The translations under genes and the position numbers were made by a program. From NCBI RefSeq assembly GCF_900114895.1, contig NZ_FOUO01000003.1, forward strand, positions 165,196 to 229,195: a stretch of DNA of 64,000 bases, given 5' to 3'. Position 1 is the stretch's first letter. Each line of letters begins with the position of its first letter. The notes beneath the pieces are model-generated. The model ran no database searches, was not told the DNA's origin, and saw only the letters and a program-made list of their open reading frames with translations. Source of the stretch: Ectothiorhodospira mobilis (lineage in GTDB: Bacteria; Pseudomonadota; Gammaproteobacteria; Ectothiorhodospirales; Ectothiorhodospiraceae). Below are positions 38,030-47,756 of the stretch, in pieces.

Positions 38030-39925
38030 ATGGGCGCCTCATCCGATTACACCGCCTCCGATATCGAGGTCCTCTCCGGCCTGGACCCGGTGCGCAAGCG
38101 CCCGGGGATGTACACCGACACCACCCGGCCCAACCACCTGGCCCAGGAGGTGATCGACAACGCCGTGGACGAGGCCATCGCCGGCCACGCCGACCGCATC
38201 GACGTGGTGCTCCATGACGATGGCGCCCTGTCCGTGGCCGACAACGGCCGGGGCATGCCGGTGGACCCCCATCCCCGGGAGAAGCATCCCGGGGTGGAGG
38301 TGATCCTGGGGACGCTGCACGCCGGGGGCAAGTTCTCCCAGAAGAGCTACCGCTTCTCCGGCGGGCTTCATGGTGTGGGGGTGTCGGTGGTCAACGCCCT
38401 GTCGGAGCACCTGGAGGTGCGCATCCGCCGCGACGGGCACGAATACCGCATGACCTTCGCCGACGGCCACCGTCAGAGCGAGCTAGAGGTCATCGGGGAG
38501 GTGGGCCGGCGCAATACCGGCACCACGCTGCGCTTTCGTCCCAATGCCTCCTATTTCGACACCCCCCGTTTCTCCGTGCCCCGGCTCAAGCACATCCTGC
38601 GGGCCAAGGCGGTGCTCTGCCCGGGCCTGGCGGTCTCCTTCCGGGACGAGAACAGCGGCGAGCAGTGTAACTGGTGCTACGAGGCCGGGCTGCGGGATTA
38701 CCTGGTGGAGGCCCTGGACGGGGCCGCCCGCGAGCCGGAGGAGCCCTTCATGGGCAGCGTCAGCGGCGAGACGGATGCCGTGGACTGGGCCGTGGTCTGG
38801 CTGCCCGAGGGGGGCGAGCCGGTGGCCGAGAGCTACGTGAACCTGATCCCCACGACCCAGGGGGGCACCCACGTGAACGGCCTGCGCACCGGGCTCACCG
38901 ATGCCGTGCGCGAGTTCTGCGAGTTCCGCAGTCTGGTGCCCCGGGGCGTGCGCATCACCCCGGAGGACGTCTGGGACGGGGTGGCCTACATCCTCTCCTT
39001 CAAGATGCTGGACCCGCAGTTCGCGGGCCAGACCAAGGAACGCCTCTCCTCCCGGGAGGCGGCGCCGTTCATCTCCGGCGTGGTCAAGGACGCCTTCAGC
39101 CTCTGGCTGAACCAGCATCCCGGCGCCGGGGAGCGCATCGCCGAACTGGCCATCGCCAGCGCCCAGAGGCGCCTGCGGGCCGGCCGCAAGGTGGTGCGCA
39201 AGAAGGTGACCCAGGGGCCCACCCTGCCGGGCAAGCTGGCGGACTGCGCCGCCCAGGACCTGGCGCGCACGGAGCTGTTCCTGGTGGAGGGGGACTCCGC
39301 TGGCGGTTCGGCCAAGCAGGCCCGGGACCGGGACTTCCAGGCCATCATGCCGCTGCGGGGCAAGATCCTGAATGCCTGGGAGGTGGACCCGGATCAGGTG
39401 CTGGGCTCCCAGGAGATCCACGACATCAGCGTCGCCATCGGCGTCCATCCCGGGGCAGCGGACCTGGAGGGTCTGCGCTACGGCAAGGTCTGCATCCTGG
39501 CGGACGCCGACTCCGACGGCCTGCACATCGCCACGCTGCTGTGCGCCCTGTTCGTGCGCCACTTCCGCCCCCTGGTGCAGCAGGGGCGGGTGTTCGTGGC
39601 CATGCCGCCGCTGTTTCGCATCGACGTGGGCAAGGAGGTGCACTACGCCCTGGACGAGGAGGAGAAGGCCGGCATCCTGCAGCGCATCCAGGCGGAGAAG
39701 AAAAAGGGCAAGGTGGCCGTCACCCGCTTCAAGGGCCTGGGGGAGATGAACCCCATCCAGCTGCGGGAGACCACCATGGCCCCGGACACCCGCCGCCTGG
39801 TGCAACTGACCCTGGACGACGGCGACGACACCGGGAAGCTTTTGGACATGCTCCTGGCCAAGAAGCGGGCCGCCGACCGGCGCGCCTGGCTGGAGTCCAA
39901 GGGGCACCTGGCCGAGGTTACCTGA
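38030..39925 (+). CDS. parE: DNA topoisomerase IV subunit B
   Basis: ATPase subunit of topoisomerase IV, which decatenates replicated chromosomes. The 631-residue protein has the GHKL ATPase domain (IDNAVDEAIAGHA, DNGRGMPVD, GGLHGVGVSVVNALS), the transducer domain, and a TOPRIM domain with VEGDSAGGSAKQARD and DADSDGLHIATLL. The ATG at 38030 fits family length; an upstream in-frame ATG at 37892 would add a poorly conserved leader. Together with parC (40248) and a small membrane protein between them it may form one unit. Confidence 0.97.
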   Translation: MGASSDYTASDIEVLSGLDPVRKRPGMYTDTTRPNHLAQEVIDNAVDEAIAGHADRIDVVLHDDGALSVADNGRGMPVDPHPREKHPGVEVILGTLHAGGKFSQKSYRFSGGLHGVGVSVVNALSEHLEVRIRRDGHEYRMTFADGHRQSELEVIGEVGRRNTGTTLRFRPNASYFDTPRFSVPRLKHILRAKAVLCPGLAVSFRDENSGEQCNWCYEAGLRDYLVEALDGAAREPEEPFMGSVSGETDAVDWAVVWLPEGGEPVAESYVNLIPTTQGGTHVNGLRTGLTDAVREFCEFRSLVPRGVRITPEDVWDGVAYILSFKMLDPQFAGQTKERLSSREAAPFISGVVKDAFSLWLNQHPGAGERIAELAIASAQRRLRAGRKVVRKKVTQGPTLPGKLADCAAQDLARTELFLVEGDSAGGSAKQARDRDFQAIMPLRGKILNAWEVDPDQVLGSQEIHDISVAIGVHPGAADLEGLRYGKVCILADADSDGLHIATLLCALFVRHFRPLVQQGRVFVAMPPLFRIDVGKEVHYALDEEEKAGILQRIQAEKKKGKVAVTRFKGLGEMNPIQLRETTMAPDTRRLVQLTLDDGDDTGKLLDMLLAKKRAADRRAWLESKGHLAEVT

Positions 39926-39949
39926 ACCATTCCTGCAAGGGGGAGCGAC

Positions 39950-40180
39950 ATGGCAAGACCCATGGTTGGATTCGGAACGCGCCTGCTGCTGGTGGCCATC
40001 AGCATCCTGGGCATCATCGTGGCCATGACCGGCATCCTGGAACTGCTGGCCGGGGGCATGGGCAGTTTCTATCCGCCGGCCCTGCGCTTTCCCGGCCACG
40101 GCGTGGTGCTGACGCTGGCGGGCTATCTCATGATGGTGCCCATGGGCTGGCTCTACTGGCGCGACGCCCAGTCCGACTGA
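39950..40180 (+). CDS. small two-helix membrane protein between parE and parC
   Basis: A 76-residue protein with two hydrophobic segments ([39 protein letters not shown]). A purine-rich AAGGGGGAG ribosome site precedes the ATG. I do not recognise the family. It lies 24 bases after parE and 67 bases before parC, in the same direction, so it is probably co-transcribed with them; a direct link to topoisomerase function is not evident. Confidence 0.75.
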   Translation: MARPMVGFGTRLLLVAISILGIIVAMTGILELLAGGMGSFYPPALRFPGHGVVLTLAGYLMMVPMGWLYWRDAQSD

Positions 40181-40247
40181 GGGCGTCCCGCCCATCCCCT
40201 TTGCGGGCGGGCACGCCCGCCCCACCGACCCCCGAACCCCCGGATCC

Positions 40248-42494
40248 ATGACCGAGAGCGCATACCTGCCCGAGGGCGTCGAGCGACAGCCCCTGAAGAC
40301 CTTCACGGAGAAGGCGTACCTGGATTACTCCATGTACGTCATCCTGGACCGGGCCCTGCCCCACGTGGGGGACGGGCTCAAGCCGGTGCAGCGGCGCCTG
40401 GTGTATGCCATGAGCGAGCTGGGCCTGTCGGCCCTGTCCAAGCACAAGAAGTCCGCCCGCACCGTGGGGGACGTGCTGGGCAAGTACCATCCCCACGGGG
40501 ATGCCGCCTGCTACGAGGCCATGGTGCTCCTGGCCCAGCCCTTCTCCTCCCGCTATCCCTTCGTGGACGGGCAGGGCAACTGGGGCTCCCCGGACGATCC
40601 CAAGTCCTTCGCCGCCATGCGCTACACCGAGGCGCGCCTGTCCCCCTACGCCCAGCTCTTGCTGTCGGAACTGGGGCAGGGCACCGCGGACTGGGTCCCC
40701 AACTTCGACGGCACCCTGGAGGAACCCAAGGTCCTGCCGGCCCGCCTGCCCAACGTGCTCCTCAACGGCGGCTCGGGCATCGCCGTGGTCATGGCCACCG
40801 ACATCCCGCCCCATAATCTGAAGGAAGTGGCCGCCGCCTGCCTGCACCTGCTGGCGCACCCGGATGCGGACGCCGACGCCCTGTGCGCCCACATGCCCGG
40901 CCCCGACTTCCCCACGGAGGCGGAGATCATCACCCCCCGGGAGGAACTGCTGGCCCTGTATCGCAGCGGCCAGGGCAGCCTGCGCATGCGCGCCCGGTTC
41001 GAACACGAGAACGGCGATCTCATCATCACCGCTCTGCCGTTCCAGGTCTCCGGGGCCAAGGTGCTGGAGCAGATCGCGGCGCAGATCCAGGCGAAGAAGC
41101 TGCCCATGGTGGAGGACCTGCGGGACGAGTCGGATCACGAGCATCCCACCCGCCTGGTGATCACCCCCCGCAACAGCCGCGTGGACCGGGAGTCCCTGAT
41201 GGCGCACCTGTTCGCCACCACCGACCTGGAGCGCAGCTACCGCGTCAACCTGAACGTCATCGGCCTGGACGGTCGCCCCCAGGTGAAGTCCCTGCCGGAG
41301 TTGCTCTCGGAATGGCTGCGCTTTCGCATCGAGACGGTGCGCCGGCGCCTGCAGTGGCGTCTGGACAAGGTGGAGAGGCGCCTGCACATCCTGGAAGGGC
41401 TGCTGGTCGCCTACCTGAACATCGACGAGGTGATCCGCATCATCCGGGAATACGACGAGCCGGGCCCGGAGCTGATGCGCCGCTTCGGTCTCACCGAGGC
41501 CCAGGCGGAGGCCATCCTGGAGTTGAAGCTGCGTCACCTGGCGCGCCTGGAGGAGATGAAGATCCGGGGGGAGCAGGACGAACTGCAGCAGGAGCGGGAT
41601 CACCTGCAGGCCACCCTGGGTTCGGAAAAGAGACTGCGCGACCTGGTGGGGGAGGAAATCCGGGCCGACGCCGAGCGCTTCGGCGACCCGCGCCGTTCCC
41701 CCATCGTGGCCCGCGCCGCGGCCCAGGCCCTGGACGAGTCCGCCCTGGTGCCCTCGGAGCCGCTGACGGTGGTCCTCTCGCGCATGGGCTGGGTGCGGGC
41801 CGCCAAGGGCCACGAGGTGGACGCCCCGGGGCTCAACTACAAGTCGGGGGACGCCTACCAGTCCGCCGCCCCCGGGCGCAGCAACCAGCCGGCGGTCTTC
41901 CTGGACAGCACCGGGCGCAGCTACACCCTCCCGGCCCACAGTCTGCCCTCCGCCCGGGGCCAGGGGGAGCCCCTGTCGGGACGGCTGTCGCCGCCGGACG
42001 GGGCCCGCTTCATCGGCGTCATGATGGGGGCCGGGGAGGACCGCTATGTCCTGGCCACGGACCACGGCCATGGCTTCATCGTCCGCCTGGAGGACATGAT
42101 CACCCGCAACCGCGCCGGCAAGGCGGTGCTCACCGTCCCCGCCGGGGCGCAGGTGCTGCATCCCCTGCGCATCCATGACCTGGAGAGGCAGTACCTGGCG
42201 GCGGCCAGCAGCGCCGGCCATCTGCTCCTCCTCCCCCTGTCGGAGCTGCCACAGATGGCCCGGGGCAAGGGCAACAAGATCCTGCACATCCCGACGGACC
42301 GGCTGAAGTCGGGGGAGGAGACCCTGGCCGCCCTGGCCCTGGTGGATGCCGATGCCCCCCTTACCGTGGTGGCCGGGAAGAAGACCAAGACCATGAAGCC
42401 GGAGGAATGGCGCGACTATCTGGGGGAGCGGGGCCGGCGCGGCCAGAGGCTGCCCCGGGGCTACCAGAAGGTGGATCGCCTGCACGCCGACTGA
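40248..42494 (+). CDS. parC: DNA topoisomerase IV subunit A
   Basis: DNA-cleaving subunit of topoisomerase IV. The 748-residue protein has the winged-helix region [16 protein letters not shown], the active-site Tyr126 in [10 protein letters not shown], the coiled-coil tower with its [14 protein letters not shown] segment, and a shortened C-terminal beta-pinwheel typical of ParC rather than GyrA. Length matches E. coli ParC (752). Confidence 0.97.
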   Translation: MTESAYLPEGVERQPLKTFTEKAYLDYSMYVILDRALPHVGDGLKPVQRRLVYAMSELGLSALSKHKKSARTVGDVLGKYHPHGDAACYEAMVLLAQPFSSRYPFVDGQGNWGSPDDPKSFAAMRYTEARLSPYAQLLLSELGQGTADWVPNFDGTLEEPKVLPARLPNVLLNGGSGIAVVMATDIPPHNLKEVAAACLHLLAHPDADADALCAHMPGPDFPTEAEIITPREELLALYRSGQGSLRMRARFEHENGDLIITALPFQVSGAKVLEQIAAQIQAKKLPMVEDLRDESDHEHPTRLVITPRNSRVDRESLMAHLFATTDLERSYRVNLNVIGLDGRPQVKSLPELLSEWLRFRIETVRRRLQWRLDKVERRLHILEGLLVAYLNIDEVIRIIREYDEPGPELMRRFGLTEAQAEAILELKLRHLARLEEMKIRGEQDELQQERDHLQATLGSEKRLRDLVGEEIRADAERFGDPRRSPIVARAAAQALDESALVPSEPLTVVLSRMGWVRAAKGHEVDAPGLNYKSGDAYQSAAPGRSNQPAVFLDSTGRSYTLPAHSLPSARGQGEPLSGRLSPPDGARFIGVMMGAGEDRYVLATDHGHGFIVRLEDMITRNRAGKAVLTVPAGAQVLHPLRIHDLERQYLAAASSAGHLLLLPLSELPQMARGKGNKILHIPTDRLKSGEETLAALALVDADAPLTVVAGKKTKTMKPEEWRDYLGERGRRGQRLPRGYQKVDRLHAD

Positions 42495-42681
42495 GGTTGC
42501 AGGCCCCCAGAACCGCAGCGGGGATCCCCGCGGGCCGGCGGCACACACCCGCCATCCCGGTTTCTCCCCGCGGCGCTTGGCAATGCGGGTCCCAGCGCTG
42601 CGGCGCGGGCTTGAATTATTGTCCCCGGCCCCCATCTAATACGCCGGTCCCTTTAGGTCATGACGCGATAACGGAGAGCCC

Positions 42682-43572
42682 ATGAAACGCATTGCCCTTT
42701 TCCTGGCCACCAACCTGGCCATCATCGTGGTGCTGAGCATCACCCTGCGGCTGTTGGGGGTGGAGCGCATCCTGGACGAGTCCGGCACCGGCCTGGACTA
42801 CACCAGCCTGCTGATCTTCGCCGCGGTCTTCGGCTTCGGCGGCTCGTTCATCTCCCTGGCCATCTCCAAATGGATGGCCAAGATGAGCATGGGGGTGCAG
42901 GTGATCGAGCAGCCCCGCAGCCCCGACGAGCAGTGGCTGGTGGAGACCGTGCGCCGCCAGGCCCGTCAGGCGGGCATCGGTATGCCCGAGGTGGGCATCT
43001 TCAATTCCCCGGAGCCCAACGCCTTTGCCACCGGCATGAGCCGCAACAACGCCCTGGTGGCGGTGAGCACCGGCCTGTTGCAGAACATGGGCCGGGATGA
43101 GGTGGAGGCCGTGCTGGGGCACGAGGTGAGCCACGTGGCCAACGGCGACATGGTGACCCTGGCCCTGATCCAGGGGGTGGTGAACACCTTCGTCATCTTC
43201 CTGGCCCGGGTGATCGGGCATGTGGTGGACCGGGTGGTGTTCAAGAACGAGGAGGGCCACGGTCCGGCCTTCTGGATCACCACCATCGTGGCGGAGATCG
43301 TGCTGGCCATCCTGGCCTCCATCATCGTCATGTGGTTCTCGCGCCGGCGGGAGTTCCGCGCCGACGCCGGCGGCGCCGAACTGGCGGGTCGCGAGAAGAT
43401 GATCCATGCCCTGGAGCGGCTGCGGGCGGCCCAGGGGATGCCCGCCCAGATGCCGGACCAGATGCGGGCCTTCGGCATCCGCGGCGGGGGCATGGCCCAG
43501 GGCCTGAAGCGCCTGTTCATGACCCACCCCCCGCTGGAGGAGCGGATCATGGCCCTGAAGGCCGCGGGCTGA
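42682..43572 (+). CDS. htpX: membrane zinc metalloprotease HtpX
   Basis: Heat- and envelope-stress protease of the inner membrane. The 296-residue protein has two N-terminal helices ([34 protein letters not shown]), the zinc motif [11 protein letters not shown] at about residue 140, two more helices (about 155-215), and the second metal-ligand region [12 protein letters not shown]. Standard length. Confidence 0.96.
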   Translation: MKRIALFLATNLAIIVVLSITLRLLGVERILDESGTGLDYTSLLIFAAVFGFGGSFISLAISKWMAKMSMGVQVIEQPRSPDEQWLVETVRRQARQAGIGMPEVGIFNSPEPNAFATGMSRNNALVAVSTGLLQNMGRDEVEAVLGHEVSHVANGDMVTLALIQGVVNTFVIFLARVIGHVVDRVVFKNEEGHGPAFWITTIVAEIVLAILASIIVMWFSRRREFRADAGGAELAGREKMIHALERLRAAQGMPAQMPDQMRAFGIRGGGMAQGLKRLFMTHPPLEERIMALKAAG

Positions 43573-43601
43573 GCCCGGTACAAGGTGTGATCATGCATGC
43601 G

Positions 43602-43632
43602 GCGGGGGCCCTTCGGGGCCCCCGCTTGCGTT
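43602..43632 (+). terminator. rho-independent terminator of htpX
   Basis: A 10-bp perfect stem, GCGGGGGCCC (43602-43611) with GGGCCCCCGC (43616-43625), closes a TTCG tetraloop and is followed by TTGCGTTT. It is the strongest terminator in the window and probably serves the convergent gene too. Confidence 0.8.
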
Positions 43633-43653
43633 TGGGGGCCCGCCACCCGGCCG

Positions 43654-45750
43654 TTAGCCGCTGGTGGAGAAGTCGTAGTCCAGGGATTCGGTGGGGGGTT
43701 GGAGGAAGTTGCCCTGGATGTAGTTGATGCCCAGCCCCCAGAGGATGGACAGGCTGGCGGCATCCTCCACCTGCTGGGCGATGACGAGCCGGTTCTGGGT
43801 GTGGGCGGTGTCGGTCATGCGTCCCAGGGTCTCCTGGTTCTCCTGGCTGCTGGCCAGGTTACGGGTGAAGGAGGCGTCCACCTTCAGGTAATCGGCGGGC
43901 ACGTGGTTGAGCACCTGGAAGGGATTGAGGCCGTTGCCGAAGTCCTCCAGGGCGAAGCCGCAATGGACGCTGCGCAGGGCCTTCACGAACTCCTTGGCCT
44001 GGCGCAGGTAGGCCACCACGGTGGACTCCTTCATCTCGAAGACGACGCACTGTGCGGGGATGCGTTTCTCCTTCAGGCGTTCCATGATCCAGGGCAGGAT
44101 CTGGGGGTCGTGCAGGGAGCCGGCGGTGATCTTGATGAAGAAGACCGTCTCGTGTCCGGCCTTGCGCTGCACCGCGAGACGCTCGATGGCGTGGTCGATG
44201 ACCCAGCGGTCCAGGTCCGCGGCGATGCCGGTACGCTCGGCGCTGGGCAGGAAATGGGCCGGGCTGACGGCCTCGCCGTGCTCGTCCAGCAGCCGCATGA
44301 ACACCTCGTAGCGCTCGCCGCCCTCGCCATGGAGGCCGACGATGGGCTGGAACAGCAGGTGCAGGCGGTTGTCCCGGATGGCCGCGGTGATGCGTTCATT
44401 CCAGGTCTCGTCCAGCTGCTTCTGGGTCATCTCCCCTTCCTTGGGCTGGTAGACCTGCATGCGGTTGCCGCCCTGGCGGCCCGCCTGTTCGCAGGCCTTC
44501 TGCGCCCGGGAGAGGAGTTCATTCACGTCCGGGGCATTCTCATCGACGCGGGCCACCCCCACGGAGGCGGTGCAGGTGATGGAGCGCCCCTCCACATCGC
44601 AGATGTGGTGGGCGATGTGCTCCAGCAGGGTGTGCACGAAGGCCTCCACGTCCGCCGGTTCCCAGCGCAGGGAGAGGATGGCGAAGGCCTCGCCGTCGAA
44701 GCGGGCGACGATATCCCCCTCGCCGCAGGCATCCTCCAGGACCTTGCCCATGTCCGCCAGCACCAGGTCGCCGCCGGCCACCCCCACGGCCTCGCGGATG
44801 TCGCCGAAACGGTCGATGCGCAGTTCCATGAGACTGGCGTTGCCCTTGCCCTGGTTGGCCCGGCCCAGGGTGCGCTGCAGCTGCTCGATGAAGTACTGTC
44901 GGTTGTAGAGGCCGGTGACCAGGTCCCGCTGCGCCAGGTAATTGAGCTGGCGCTCCAGTTCCCGGGTGTTGCTGCGGTTGCGGATGAGGATCTGGGTGCA
45001 GGGCTCGCCGTCGATGGTGGCCGGGCTGAACTCCATGCGGGCGGCGAAGGGGGTGCCGTCGGCCCGGGTGAGCTGTAGCTCCAGGACCTGTTCCTGTGTG
45101 TCCCCATCGGCCGCGTCGGGGGGCACCCCGCCCTCGTGGCCGCGCAGGAATTCCTTCAGGGCCGGTTGGTCCTCCCGGGCCACCATGTCCATGAGGGGGA
45201 TCCCTTCCAGTTCCTCCTCGTCCGTGTAGCCGAAGAGTTCCAGGTAGGCGCTGTTGGCGTAGGTGTGCATGCCCTCGTGGACGTAGGCGATGGCGTCCCG
45301 GGAGTTGTCCAGGAGGGTCTTGCAGCGGCGCTCCGTCTCCCGCAGGGAGGCCTCACAGGCCTTGAGCTGGCGCCATTGCTGCTGATGGGCGGCCGCCCGT
45401 GCCACCACATGGCGCAGGTGGTCGAAGCGGTCCTTGTGCACCAGATCGTGGGCGCCGGCCTCCAGGCATTCCACCACATCGCTGTCGGGGGTCTCGGTGA
45501 GGGCGATGACCGGGGCATGGCGGCCCATGCGCCGGTTGCTCTCCACCACGGTCTCCAGGGGGAGTTGGGGCTGCCCCAGGGTGCAGAGGATGACATCCGG
45601 GGCGTGGTCCCTGAGTTTGTCTTCCAGGTCCTGGGCGTCCGCGGCCCGCTGCGGCCGCACCGCCAGTCCCGCGGATTTGAGGGCGCTGATCATCTTCTCG
45701 GCGTCGTTCAGGTCCGGGTCGATGATCAAGAGGCGGATGATGTGGTCCAT
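43654..45750 (-). CDS. FimX-like REC-PAS-GGDEF-EAL protein with degenerate active sites
   Basis: A 698-residue cytoplasmic protein. Domains: receiver (1-125), PAS (about 135-265), GGDEF (about 280-435), EAL (about 450-690). The receiver lacks the usual phosphoacceptor aspartate (DVILCTLGQ). The GGDEF signature reads FDGEA and the EAL signature EVF; the EAL metal site is also changed (FEMKES in place of an ExTE-type motif, EDFGNG in place of DDFGTG). So it is unlikely to make or cleave c-di-GMP. The architecture, length (P. aeruginosa FimX is about 690) and degeneracy fit FimX, a c-di-GMP receptor that controls type IV pili. The PilZ-like gene upstream (45877-47685) supports this. Confidence 0.85.
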   Translation of the reverse strand: MDHIIRLLIIDPDLNDAEKMISALKSAGLAVRPQRAADAQDLEDKLRDHAPDVILCTLGQPQLPLETVVESNRRMGRHAPVIALTETPDSDVVECLEAGAHDLVHKDRFDHLRHVVARAAAHQQQWRQLKACEASLRETERRCKTLLDNSRDAIAYVHEGMHTYANSAYLELFGYTDEEELEGIPLMDMVAREDQPALKEFLRGHEGGVPPDAADGDTQEQVLELQLTRADGTPFAARMEFSPATIDGEPCTQILIRNRSNTRELERQLNYLAQRDLVTGLYNRQYFIEQLQRTLGRANQGKGNASLMELRIDRFGDIREAVGVAGGDLVLADMGKVLEDACGEGDIVARFDGEAFAILSLRWEPADVEAFVHTLLEHIAHHICDVEGRSITCTASVGVARVDENAPDVNELLSRAQKACEQAGRQGGNRMQVYQPKEGEMTQKQLDETWNERITAAIRDNRLHLLFQPIVGLHGEGGERYEVFMRLLDEHGEAVSPAHFLPSAERTGIAADLDRWVIDHAIERLAVQRKAGHETVFFIKITAGSLHDPQILPWIMERLKEKRIPAQCVVFEMKESTVVAYLRQAKEFVKALRSVHCGFALEDFGNGLNPFQVLNHVPADYLKVDASFTRNLASSQENQETLGRMTDTAHTQNRLVIAQQVEDAASLSILWGLGINYIQGNFLQPPTESLDYDFSTSG

Positions 45751-45876
45751 GCCTTCGGGTCCGGGCTGCGCGGGGCGGGGCCGATGCGCGGGGGCGTCCG
45801 GGGATTATACAGACAAGGCCCAAGGGGTGAACATCGCCCGGCTTTTCGGGGCCGGGGCGGCCGGGGGCCGTGGGGA

Positions 45877-47685
45877 TCAGAGCAGATCCGGCCAGCGGTC
45901 CTCGTCCCTGGGGGAGGGGCGCCCGGCCGTGGATTCCTGTGGGGCGGCGGTGCGGTAACGGAACTGGGTGAAGCGGGTGGTCTGGCGTTCCGCATAGGGC
46001 AGGAGCACCTCCCGGGTCTCCCCATCCATGTGCACCCGGATGCGTTCCCCCAACTGGAACAGGCCGGTGGGGCACACCAGGGTGGCGGGCTGGCCCAACA
46101 CCTGGATGGCCGGGAGCAGCAGGGCGGGTGCAGGCTGGCCGGTCCCGTTGTGGCGTGTAACGGCGCTGACCCCCACCGGCAGGGCCCGGGGGGCCAGCAT
46201 CTTCACCCCCAACTCCAGCGCCCCGTCCTCGCCCTGGATCATCCGCCGGATCATGCCCACACGCCAGGTGTTTTTGGGATCGCGCCGGTCCCGCAGGATC
46301 AACAGTTCGCCCACCTGGGCCCGGGTGAGGCCATCGCCGTTCCAGCGCAGGCGGAATCCCCCGGCGCTGGCGTCCATGATCCGCCAGCGGGTGATCTGCT
46401 CACCGGGGGAGGGGGCCGGTTCCGGCTCCGGCGGTTCGGGCTCGCTGTCCCGCATCGGACGGCGCCGGGCCACCTGCTCCCACAGGCCGGCACTGCCCTC
46501 GCCGGGCAGGTCTTTTAGATAGCTGACGCTGATGCCCTCCTCCTGTTCCTGGGGGGGAGGAGACAACTCGGCCAGGGTGAAGAGGGCCTCCAGGGCCTCC
46601 TCCCGGGAGCGGACGGGGCCATCCCCCGGGCCGTCCCCGTGTCCCCGGCGCCCGTCGCCTTCGTCCTCCCCGTGCAGGACCCGATGGATCGCGTCCATGC
46701 CGATGGCGGCTTCCATCTCCCCCTGGCCCGGGCTGCGGCCGAAGCGGCGCCGGGCGGTGTTGGTCCAGGCCTGGATGACCCGGCTGGCCTGGTCGCTGGT
46801 GAGGGGGGCGGTATGCCCGGGCCCGCTGGTCGCCCCGGTACAGGCCCGCAGCCGCCGCAGCAAGGGGGCGGGGTTCAGGTAGCGGATGGTCTCCCCCTGG
46901 GGGGCCTCTTCCCGGGGGCGGTGGGCGGGCGGGGCGTCGGCGGCCAGATCCACCACGTAGAGATGGCCGCCGTTGTCGGGGATGGGGGTCGTGCCCAGGG
47001 TGCATTCCCCGGCGTGTTCCTCCAGGAAGCGGGCCAGGCGTTCCACGTCCCCCCGGTGCAGGGTCAGGGGGTCGGCCAGGGCGAGGAGACAGGCCTGCTT
47101 GTAGATCCCGGTGAGGGTGCAACGGGAGCCGCAGGCCATCTCCGGATCCTTCACGGCCCGAGTCTCCAGGCCGCGGGCCTCGGCCAGGGCATGGATGCCG
47201 TGGATCCGCTGCCACAGACCCGGGGGGACGGGCTGGTAGATGCGGGCCAGGTGGAACAACTGCTGATACAGGGCGTGGAGGGCGCGGTGCATGGCCAGCA
47301 CCTGGTGGCGGGGGCGCAGGGCGTCCGCATCCAGGCGGCAGGCCTCCACCGCCGTGAGATAGCCCCGGGCCACGTCCTCCAGGACCCGCCGGTTGAGTTC
47401 CGCGATGCGCTGGCCGCGGGGGGACAGGGGGAGGGGGCGATTGATGAAGTGCCGGCCGAGCTTATCCAGGAGGTAGCGCCGGGTGGGGCGCATCAGTTCC
47501 AGGAGTTCCAGGCGGCGGGCGGGGGGCAGCTCCCGGGCGTTGATCTGCTCCAGGGCCGCGCAGAACAGCCGCGCCGTCTCCCCCGGGTTGGCCAGGGGCA
47601 GGGCCTTCAGCCACCGCTTGAGATGGCGGGGCTGGGTGGGGACGCTCTCATTCTCGGATGGTGCCGCGGGGGACCCGACCAGCAT
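45877..47685 (-). CDS. large protein with a C-terminal PilZ-like domain
   Basis: A 602-residue soluble protein. The N-terminal 330 residues are helical and not a family I can name (KRWLKALPLANPGETARLFC; ELLELMRPTRRYLLDKLGRHF). A low-complexity acidic and proline-rich linker follows (about 345-430). The region of about 430-520 resembles PilZ: RWRIMDASAGGFRLRWNG supplies the D-x-S-x-G-G pattern, but the upstream arginine motif is unclear. A beta-rich tail follows. AGGAG lies 9 bases before the ATG. It is upstream of the FimX-like gene on the same strand, so both may act in c-di-GMP-controlled pili. Confidence 0.7.
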   Translation of the reverse strand: MLVGSPAAPSENESVPTQPRHLKRWLKALPLANPGETARLFCAALEQINARELPPARRLELLELMRPTRRYLLDKLGRHFINRPLPLSPRGQRIAELNRRVLEDVARGYLTAVEACRLDADALRPRHQVLAMHRALHALYQQLFHLARIYQPVPPGLWQRIHGIHALAEARGLETRAVKDPEMACGSRCTLTGIYKQACLLALADPLTLHRGDVERLARFLEEHAGECTLGTTPIPDNGGHLYVVDLAADAPPAHRPREEAPQGETIRYLNPAPLLRRLRACTGATSGPGHTAPLTSDQASRVIQAWTNTARRRFGRSPGQGEMEAAIGMDAIHRVLHGEDEGDGRRGHGDGPGDGPVRSREEALEALFTLAELSPPPQEQEEGISVSYLKDLPGEGSAGLWEQVARRRPMRDSEPEPPEPEPAPSPGEQITRWRIMDASAGGFRLRWNGDGLTRAQVGELLILRDRRDPKNTWRVGMIRRMIQGEDGALELGVKMLAPRALPVGVSAVTRHNGTGQPAPALLLPAIQVLGQPATLVCPTGLFQLGERIRVHMDGETREVLLPYAERQTTRFTQFRYRTAAPQESTAGRPSPRDEDRWPDLL

Positions 47686-47756
47686 GCCGGCATGCTCCTG
47701 GTGTGGTGTTCAAATCCCTTTTGGGAACGACCTTTTGTGATGAAGTTCACTAAATA

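Noticed and set aside
43602..43625. UUCG hairpin after htpX as a small RNA
   Set aside because: Its position right after the htpX stop and the T-rich tail fit an ordinary terminator.
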